A stretch of 64,000 nucleotides of DNA from Firmicutes bacterium HGW-Firmicutes-7 (GTDB lineage: Bacteria; Bacillota; Clostridia; Lachnospirales; Vallitaleaceae). Shown here in pieces: positions 57,804 through 64,000 of this stretch. The DNA is taken from assembly GCA_002841375.1 (NCBI GenBank), contig PGZO01000005.1:1-64000 (forward strand), read 5' to 3'. Every line of letters begins with the position of its first letter. The stretch's first letter is position 1. The notes under the pieces were generated by a model. That model saw only the letters and a list, made by a program, of their open reading frames with translations, was not told the DNA's origin and made no database searches. The position numbers and the translations under genes are program-made.

Positions 57804-59231
57804 ATGAAAAATGATGGAGTTTTTTTTATGCCACATCCACCTATTCTTATTAATGAAATAGGAAATGGAAGAGAAAAAGAAGCAAGAGACACCTTAGCAG
57901 GTATGCGATATTTGGCAAAAGATATTCAAACAAATAAACCAGACACAATAATCTTTATTTCACCTCATGGAAATAGTTTCAGTAATGGAACATGTATTCT
58001 ATATGGACATGAATTATATGGTGACTTTAGCTCCTTTGGAAATAACGAAATCAAATTCGTTAAAAATATAAACAAAGAGCTTACAATGGATATATTTAAT
58101 CGCCTTGAAGAAGCTGATGTTACGACTGTACTAATGGATCAAAAGACTGCAGAGCAATATGGTGTAAGGGTTCAATTAGATCATGGCGTGATGGTACCCA
58201 TGTATTTTATTGATGAAGCATTCAAGCAATATAGCATTGTTCATATTACGCCAGGATTTACTGATTTAGAAGAGAATTATAAGATCGGAAAGCTTATTCA
58301 AGAGGCGATAAGTAACAGTGAAGAAAAGGTTATCGTTGTATGTAGTGGAGATCTATCTCATGCACTTAGTGATGAAGGACCTTATACGTTTCATCCAGAA
58401 GGGCCGATTTTTGATGAGGCAGTCAAAAAAAGCATTGAAAATGGTGATCCCTTAAAATTACTATCGCTTAGCAATCATATTATTGAAGAAGCTGGGCAAT
58501 GTGGTTTGAGATCTTTTTTAATGGGCTTTGGCGTAATGGATGGTTATGAATACGAAGCAAAAGTATTAAGTTATGAAGGTCCTTTTGGCGTTGGATATTT
58601 AACAGGCGTATTAAAGAAATCACAACAAACAAAAACCTCTTTGATGCATATTATAAAAGAGCAAAAACAATCTCAGTATTTTCAAAGAATAGAAAAGGAA
58701 GATGACTATATTACATTAGCTAGAAAAACCATAGAAGAATATGTTCGAACAGGAAAGAGATTAAACATAGATTATTTTAGAGAACATTTTTCTGAATCTT
58801 TTATTAAGCGCATCATTAATAAACAATCAGGTGTGTTTGTATCTATTCATAAAGGTGGACAGTTAAGAGGTTGTATTGGCACCATTTCAGCAACTGCAGA
58901 TCATTTGTTAGATGAGATTATATACAATGGAATAAGCGCATGTAGCAAAGATCCTAGATTTGATGTTGTCGCGGAAGATGAGCTAATGGACTTAGAGATA
59001 AAAGTAGATATTCTATATGAGCGAGAGGCCATTAACACAAAGGAAGAGCTGGATGTTAATAAGTACGGTGTAATTGTTGAAAAAGGTTCAAGAAGAGGCT
59101 TGTTACTACCTAATCTCGAAGGTGTTGACGATGTAGCACAACAAGTAAGTATTGCCATGAATAAAGCAGAAATTGACGATGAAGCAGGAATGAAGCTATT
59201 TAGGTTTGAAGTTGAAAGACATGAAATATAA
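57804..59231 (+). CDS. AmmeMemoRadiSam protein: LigB/MEMO-type domain fused to AMMECR1
   Basis: A 475-residue fusion. The N-terminal half (about 1-270) is a class III extradiol dioxygenase/MEMO-like domain with metal-site type motifs MPHPPI, FISPHGNSF, LDHGVMVPM and CSGDLSHAL. The C-terminal half (about 290-470) is AMMECR1, with GVFVSIHKGGQLRGCIG and CSKDPRF. With the radical SAM gene just upstream it makes a complete three-domain system in two genes. The gap is three bases and the ribosome site GTGAGG overlaps the upstream stop. Physiological role unknown. Confidence 0.92.
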   Translation: MKNDGVFFMPHPPILINEIGNGREKEARDTLAGMRYLAKDIQTNKPDTIIFISPHGNSFSNGTCILYGHELYGDFSSFGNNEIKFVKNINKELTMDIFNRLEEADVTTVLMDQKTAEQYGVRVQLDHGVMVPMYFIDEAFKQYSIVHITPGFTDLEENYKIGKLIQEAISNSEEKVIVVCSGDLSHALSDEGPYTFHPEGPIFDEAVKKSIENGDPLKLLSLSNHIIEEAGQCGLRSFLMGFGVMDGYEYEAKVLSYEGPFGVGYLTGVLKKSQQTKTSLMHIIKEQKQSQYFQRIEKEDDYITLARKTIEEYVRTGKRLNIDYFREHFSESFIKRIINKQSGVFVSIHKGGQLRGCIGTISATADHLLDEIIYNGISACSKDPRFDVVAEDELMDLEIKVDILYEREAINTKEELDVNKYGVIVEKGSRRGLLLPNLEGVDDVAQQVSIAMNKAEIDDEAGMKLFRFEVERHEI

Positions 59232-59520
59232 GAACAACATATACTTTTGATACTATAACCAAAATGGTTGTAGCATCAAAAGCAAGTTGGTTCTAATTCT
59301 TGTAGAACATATAGCGATGGTTAAAGCATCCATGCACTATATGTTCTACAAGAAAGAACAACTATATACTTTTGATACTATAACCAAAATGGTTGTAGCA
59401 TCAAAAGTAAGTTGATTCTAATTCTTGCACAACATATAGTGATGGTTAAAGCATCCATCACTATATGTTGCACAAGAAAGAACAACTATATACTTTTGAT
59501 ACTATAACCAATGGATTGTA
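59231..59520 (+). repeat. Tandem array of 124-bp units, 2.3 copies, each with two hairpins
   Basis: Units start with AGAACAAC at 59231, 59355 and 59479 (third copy partial, about 40 bases). Each full unit has hairpin 1, CTTTTGATACTATAACC with GGTTGTAGCATCAAAAG, and hairpin 2, a stem of about 20 bp built from TTCTTG...ACATATAG and CTATATGT...CAAGAA. Near the foot of hairpin 2 the units differ in a paired way (GTAGAAC/GTTCTAC in unit 1, GCACAAC/GTTGCAC in unit 2). The array fills most of the gap 59232-59627. Confidence 0.88.
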
Positions 59521-59627
59521 TTTTAAGGTAGAATATGATATTATTTGATTGTTGTGCAAAAGTACAACATGGTACTGACACGATAACGAATATACTAAAG
59601 AAGAGAAGGAAAAGTGTGGGAGAGAAC

Positions 59628-60641
59628 ATGAGAAATTTATTAAGTATAAACCAAATATTAGATTGGACTTATTCTTTGTACCGTAAATATATCGTAAGTT
59701 TTATAGGATTTACATCATTAATGTTAATGATTTCTGTCTCGATTATATATGGGATATTTTTTATCGTTAGTATTCTTTTTACGATTATTCTAGTGGGTGC
59801 TTTAAGTTTTGGTTCAACAAATATACTAGGGTTTGGTTCTTCAAATATAATAGGGTCCTCTTTGGAAAGTACAATACTATGGGGAATTGTTATATATGGA
59901 TGTTTAGCATTCATTGTGATGCTTTCTTATACCTTTATGAATATGGTAGCAGCTGGTCCAGTAAAGGCGGTTGAAGAGTTCAGAAAAGGGAATAGGGTTA
60001 GTTTTGGAATCATGTTTACATATAGTTTTAAGAAAATGCTGTACGTGATTACTTCCACGATGGCATTTTATTTTATTTTAAGTATTATTGTAGCAATTGG
60101 TATTGTAACGTACGGACTAAATTATATAATTTGGTTGCAAAATGTATCAATGATCTTTAATGTTTTTGTTGGCACATTTATTGGGGTGATTGTTTTAGTA
60201 GGATGCATTTGGTTTGCAGTTAAAGGTGCATTTTATTTGCAAGTCGCGCTCTATGAGAAGAAGCATTTTTTAAGTGCAATAATAGGTAGCTTCAAACTTG
60301 TAAAAGGTCAGTTTAAAAGAATATTTTGCATCTTATTCAGCAGTATATTGTCTTTTTATGTTGTATATTTTAGCTTAGGCGGGTTGGTATCCGTTGGGAG
60401 TAATTTTTTGCCCATGTTTATGACAGGCAAGGAAGGTACAGGGCTTTTCGTAGCTGTTATTATTTTTCAGCTACTTCTGATGCTTTTTCAATTTGCATTA
60501 AGTATCGTCATTACACCTATACAACATATTACATTACCAATCATTTACTTTGATGAGCGAAACAGAAAATATGGGGATGACTTGCACAGGAAGGTAGATA
60601 AGTTAATACAAATACAAAATTCAGCACTTAAAGCGCAATAA
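59628..60641 (+). CDS. Polytopic membrane protein of the DUF4129/MoxR/DUF58 cluster
   Basis: 337 residues from ATG 59628 (GGGAGAGA upstream); the frame is open further left, but only this start has a ribosome site. About six membrane segments arranged in pairs, with YSLYRKYIVSFIGFTSLM at the N-terminus and a cytoplasmic tail YFDERNRKYGDDLHRKVDKL. It resembles glycerophosphodiesterase-type membrane domains found beside DUF4129/DUF58 genes. No catalytic motif seen. First gene of a five-gene operon. Confidence 0.75.
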   Translation: MRNLLSINQILDWTYSLYRKYIVSFIGFTSLMLMISVSIIYGIFFIVSILFTIILVGALSFGSTNILGFGSSNIIGSSLESTILWGIVIYGCLAFIVMLSYTFMNMVAAGPVKAVEEFRKGNRVSFGIMFTYSFKKMLYVITSTMAFYFILSIIVAIGIVTYGLNYIIWLQNVSMIFNVFVGTFIGVIVLVGCIWFAVKGAFYLQVALYEKKHFLSAIIGSFKLVKGQFKRIFCILFSSILSFYVVYFSLGGLVSVGSNFLPMFMTGKEGTGLFVAVIIFQLLLMLFQFALSIVITPIQHITLPIIYFDERNRKYGDDLHRKVDKLIQIQNSALKAQ

Positions 60642-60661
60642 CGTGGGGTGGAGGCTTAATC

Positions 60662-61288
60662 ATGGAAATGCCATCATATGATATTTTTAATGACAAAGTA
60701 GATCAACTGCTTGGATCTCTTAAATACATTAAATTACATAAATTAATATTTGAAATGGTCGTTAAGATTCTAGAGCAGATAGGCTATATATTAAGTCAAT
60801 TATTTATGAAGAGTTCGAGCACAAGTGGCGCAACGATTCGTACACAGATCATTGTAGGACTTATAGCTATTACAATAATAATTATTATAATCATTTTAAT
60901 TATTTTTCTATTAATACGAAGAAGGCATAAGAAAAAAGTTAGGTCTATTTTAGGGGAAAAAATAAATAAAGATTCTACCGTAATTTCGTTTTTAGATAAA
61001 AGCAAATTCTATGAAGAAAAAGGTGAATATCGTCAAGCTGTGAGGCTTCGCTTTGTAGCAGCTTTATTTTTCTTGCACCAAGCACACATTTTATACCATG
61101 ATTATTCGATGACTGGAAAAGAAATGGTTACTAAACTAAAAGAAGACAAGTATATAGCTGTTGAAGACTTTGAAACAATTACAAATGGATTTAATAAAAT
61201 TTGGTATTCGATGACTGAAATTGATGTTGCAGCGTTTAAGGTATGGTGTGAAGAGGAAAATTCTTTTTGGCGGGAGGTTGAAAAATGA
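60662..61288 (+). CDS. DUF4129 membrane protein
   Basis: 208 residues: a helical N-terminus, one strong membrane segment (IIVGLIAITIIIIIIILIIFLL region, about 62-84), then a cytoplasmic DUF4129 domain with EEKGEYRQAVRLRFVAALFF and a Trp-containing end (FNKIWYSM, FWREVEK). GGAGG lies before the ATG. Its stop overlaps the next gene's start (ATGA). These proteins accompany MoxR and DUF58 partners in many bacteria; some sets are linked to transglutaminases or stress, but the role here is unknown. Confidence 0.85.
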   Translation: MEMPSYDIFNDKVDQLLGSLKYIKLHKLIFEMVVKILEQIGYILSQLFMKSSSTSGATIRTQIIVGLIAITIIIIIIILIIFLLIRRRHKKKVRSILGEKINKDSTVISFLDKSKFYEEKGEYRQAVRLRFVAALFFLHQAHILYHDYSMTGKEMVTKLKEDKYIAVEDFETITNGFNKIWYSMTEIDVAAFKVWCEEENSFWREVEK

Positions 61289-62331
61289 TTAGGAAAAAGA
61301 AATCAACTGTTAAAAAAGTACTCTTAGTTATTCTTATAATTATTGTTGTAGGCGTGTATTTACTTATACAATTCCAAAAAAGCAATAAAACACCAAACTC
61401 CTTTAACAATGCAGGATACTTAGGGAATTCCTTGTACTATGACACTTTAAAGGAGCTTGGTTATAAAGTATCTTATGAGATCGAACCTATTGAAAACATT
61501 AATACAAAAGGACTTGTCGTTCTAAATGTCGCATCAAATTCTAATGGTTTAGAGGATGAAGACTATGAAAAAATCTTTCAATATGTACGTGATGGTGGAA
61601 TCATGTTAGTACTATTTATAGATTCTATTGATCGACAGATTGATGATAGTTTAGTTGAAATTGAAGAGGAGCATAAGCTACAGCCTTATAGAAAATGGGT
61701 TTCAGACACTGGTGGGGTATTAATGTATGGCAGCATTGATACAACCAGTAATATCACTGTTAGTACAAATAGAGAAATGGCTTATAGTACATTGAGAATG
61801 CTTCATCCTTATATTGATAAAGAAGGAATGATCTTCAATGAGTATTACCTATATGTAAGCGATGGGCATAGGTCGTTATGGAAAGAAATACCTCAAGGGC
61901 TGAAGTTTATAATCTATCAAATCCTCTTAGTAATTGTGTTGTTTTTTGCTTATAAGGGTAAGAGATTTGGCGCACCGAGTATTTTATATGAAGAAGTAGA
62001 ACCAGATGAGCATCAGTATGCAAAAGCTGTAGGCGGTTTATATTATCGAGGAGGTCATTACGAGGTACTAATTGACGCTTACTATAAGCACTTTATTAAC
62101 AAAGTATACCACAAGCATTTATTGTATTATGACGTCAATGAAAACAACTGGCTTACGGTATTTCAAGATTATAAAGACATTGAATACAAGACGGCAAAAA
62201 AGGTACATGATTTTATGAGTAAATATAAAAATGGTGATTACAAAGAGATGTCAAAGAAAAGAATGAAAAGTAAGATTAAGGAATTATTAATTCATATTCA
62301 AACCCTTGAAAAAACTTTGGATCAAAAATAA
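61285..62331 (+). CDS. DUF4350-type membrane-anchored protein
   Basis: 348 residues. A membrane segment near the N-terminus (VLLVILIIIVVGVYLLIQF, about 12-31) and another at about 206-228 enclose an extracytoplasmic domain with the DUF4350 pattern SFNNAGYLGNSLYYDTLKEL, LVVLN and YVRDGGIMLVLF, similar to a Rossmann-like GATase fold. The C-terminal 120 residues are cytoplasmic and basic. Overlaps the DUF4129 gene by four bases. Part of the same operon; function unknown. Confidence 0.8.
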   Translation: MIRKKKSTVKKVLLVILIIIVVGVYLLIQFQKSNKTPNSFNNAGYLGNSLYYDTLKELGYKVSYEIEPIENINTKGLVVLNVASNSNGLEDEDYEKIFQYVRDGGIMLVLFIDSIDRQIDDSLVEIEEEHKLQPYRKWVSDTGGVLMYGSIDTTSNITVSTNREMAYSTLRMLHPYIDKEGMIFNEYYLYVSDGHRSLWKEIPQGLKFIIYQILLVIVLFFAYKGKRFGAPSILYEEVEPDEHQYAKAVGGLYYRGGHYEVLIDAYYKHFINKVYHKHLLYYDVNENNWLTVFQDYKDIEYKTAKKVHDFMSKYKNGDYKEMSKKRMKSKIKELLIHIQTLEKTLDQK

Positions 62332-62352
62332 ACGCAGGAGGATGTTAGAGAG

Positions 62353-63312
62353 ATGGAAATAGAAAATGTTAAAATAATTTATGATGCGATTCGTAGTGAG
62401 GTGAAAAAGGTTATTATTGAGCAGGATAAAATGATTGATTTTGCAATTATAGGTTTATTTTGTGGAGGTCATATATTAATTGAAGGTGTTCCTGGACTCG
62501 GCAAAACACTTTTTATTAAAGCATTAACAGATAGTATGAGCATGTCAAGTAATCGAATTCAATTTACACCTGATATGATGCCAGCAGATGTTGTTGGTAC
62601 AAAAATATATAATATGCAATCACAAACTTTTGAACTTCGCAAGGGTCCAGTTTTTGCTAATTTAGTTTTAGCAGATGAAATTAATAGAACACCCCCTAAG
62701 ACACAGGCTGGTTTGCTTGAAGCAATGCAAGAGGAATCCGTATCTATTGATGGTATTACAATGGAACTTCCTCAACCCTTTATGGTTATGGCTACTCAAA
62801 ATCCTATAGAGTTTGAAGGTACTTATTCTTTGCCAGAAGCGCTTGTCGATCGGTTTTTATTTAAAATTCAAATTGATTATCCATCTTTAGAGGGAGAAGC
62901 TGAGTTGTTGAAACGTATGAATGATATTCATACAAGAAAATTAGATCCAATAAATTGTGGGGTGAAGTCAATCTATAAAGCGTGTGATATCGTAGACATT
63001 AGAAGTACGATTTCCCAGATTAAACTGGAGGCTTCCTTGTATAATTATATTGTACAAATCGTTAGAGCTACAAGAAATCATAAAGTAATTGAGATTGGTA
63101 GTAGCCCAAGAGGTGGAATTGCAATTATGAATGCAGCTAAAACCTATGCTGCGATTAATGGAAGGGATTATGTGTTGCCAGAGGATATTAAGGAAGTTGC
63201 CATACCTGCGCTCAATCACCGAATTATTCTTATTCCAGAAGCTGAGCTTGAGGGGATTCGCGTACAAAATGTACTTACAGAAATATTGAATACAGTCAAG
63301 GTCCCAAGATAG
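62353..63312 (+). CDS. MoxR-family AAA+ ATPase
   Basis: 319 residues, soluble. Walker A GVPGLGKT (about 46-53), Walker B LVLADEINR (about 103-111), sensor and arginine regions around MATQNPIEFEGTYSLPEA and LVDRFLFKI, and a C-terminal lid with RGGIAIMNAAKTYAAINGRDYV. MoxR ATPases act as chaperones for von Willebrand-type or DUF58 partners, and a DUF58 gene follows 10 bases later. AGGAGG precedes the ATG. Confidence 0.95.
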   Translation: MEIENVKIIYDAIRSEVKKVIIEQDKMIDFAIIGLFCGGHILIEGVPGLGKTLFIKALTDSMSMSSNRIQFTPDMMPADVVGTKIYNMQSQTFELRKGPVFANLVLADEINRTPPKTQAGLLEAMQEESVSIDGITMELPQPFMVMATQNPIEFEGTYSLPEALVDRFLFKIQIDYPSLEGEAELLKRMNDIHTRKLDPINCGVKSIYKACDIVDIRSTISQIKLEASLYNYIVQIVRATRNHKVIEIGSSPRGGIAIMNAAKTYAAINGRDYVLPEDIKEVAIPALNHRIILIPEAELEGIRVQNVLTEILNTVKVPR

Positions 63313-63322
63313 GAGAGATGAG

Positions 63323-64000
63323 ATGCAACCCACAAAAAGACTTATTTACTTAGCGGCACTAGGTAGCTTACTTACTGGATTAGGATATTTAATATACTTG
63401 CATATTTTTATTTTCTTTTTCTATAATATCACCTTATTTATAGTTGTTTTGATAGATTATAGAATTTCTCGGGACTCCTTTGAGGTAAAAAGAGATTATG
63501 AACCAAAGTTGTCTCTATTTGCTGAGGAAGAAATGGGATTTACAGTATACAATAAAAGTAATGAGCCTTTAAATATTCGAATTAAAGATACAATACCTGA
63601 TTATTGCTTTAAGCGGGTTACAGAATATGCTGTTGGAGAAATAATGCCTCATCAAAAAAAGAGAATATTTTATGTTATACAACCAAAGAAAAGAGGTTTG
63701 TATAATTTTAAAGAGATTTATGTTGCATATGTAAGTCGGTTTAAGCTTATAAGTAAGCATGTGACTTATGAAATGAAAGCAGAGATCAAGGTGTATCCAA
63801 ACATTAAGGATTTGAAGAAGTATAGATTGATGGTTTTTGGTGGATATATTATGCGTGGCGGAAAAAAAATATGGAATAGAAAAGGCGAAGGTATGGAGTT
63901 TGAAAGCCTTAGAGAATATATTTACGGTGACGCCTATAGCAAGATTAATTGGAAAGCAACTGCAAGTATGAATAAACCAATTATTAATCAATATGAAATT
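63323..64000 (+). CDS. DUF58-domain protein (3' end outside window)
   Basis: ATG 63323 with AGGAGAG at 63311-63317; 226 codons are present and the frame is open at the right edge. Two hydrophobic segments (about 8-24 and 27-44), an extracytoplasmic/beta region (about 50-170), then the DUF58 signature EFESLREYIYGD...INWKATA near the end of the window. The family carries a degenerate von Willebrand A fold C-terminal to this, which is not in view. It pairs with the MoxR ATPase. Confidence 0.9.
   Translation, partial: MQPTKRLIYLAALGSLLTGLGYLIYLHIFIFFFYNITLFIVVLIDYRISRDSFEVKRDYEPKLSLFAEEEMGFTVYNKSNEPLNIRIKDTIPDYCFKRVTEYAVGEIMPHQKKRIFYVIQPKKRGLYNFKEIYVAYVSRFKLISKHVTYEMKAEIKVYPNIKDLKKYRLMVFGGYIMRGGKKIWNRKGEGMEFESLREYIYGDAYSKINWKATASMNKPIINQYEI

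Overview
The window reads as chromosome of a low-GC, endospore-forming Clostridia bacterium, probably Lachnospirales-like. The basis is an AT-rich sequence with dense AAGGAGG ribosome sites and consensus TTGACA/TATAAT promoters, a clostridial-type spore photoproduct lyase, a type-2 galactose-1-phosphate uridylyltransferase, an AmmeMemoRadiSam pair and many two-component systems. No rRNA, CRISPR array or intact transposase was seen.

Layout. 0-8.3 kb: tail of a probable chemoreceptor, a PocR-domain hybrid histidine kinase, splB, then a hexuronate locus (uxuA, uxuB, GntR repressor) with one operator motif in two promoters. 8.6-13.8 kb: cell-surface genes, namely an MBOAT acyltransferase with a DHHW partner and an LTA-synthase-like protein. 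14.0-19.8 kb: a cassette of glycosyltransferase, flippase-like membrane protein, UDP-galactopyranose mutase, PhoB/VanR-type regulator and VanS-type kinase, flanked by two copies of a regulatory block carrying CTTTT boxes every 11 bp. 19.8-25.1 kb: an accessory, decaying region with a Phd/RelE-type toxin-antitoxin pair, a VbhA-like antitoxin beside apparent Fic-toxin debris, a 57-bp duplication, an ECF sigma/DUF4179 anti-sigma pair, a 91-aa triple-repeat peptide, a DUF927 fragment, and two identical tRNA-Gly genes 3.3 kb apart. 25.1-35.4 kb: tRNA-Lys-Leu-Gly cluster, diguanylate cyclase, lysA with a TrmB-like regulator, argS, degV, ung and several small proteins.

35.5-53.2 kb is a galactose regulon: LacI-type regulator, galK, a 29-codon galE remnant, galT, a YesN/YesM-type two-component system with its own membrane-anchored sugar-binding protein, mglBAC, a second MglB-like lipoprotein, a cytoplasmic GH2 glycosidase, an AraC regulator and galM. 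The likely logic is that extracellular galactose or a galactoside is sensed by the three-component system, imported by Mgl, hydrolysed by GH2, and passed through GalM, GalK and GalT. The epimerase GalE must come from elsewhere.

53.3-64 kb: ilvE, a CmpB-like membrane protein, a soluble CZB chemoreceptor with a damaged zinc site, the AmmeMemoRadiSam genes, a 124-bp tandem repeat array, and a membrane-protein/DUF4129/DUF4350/MoxR/DUF58 operon that runs off the right end.
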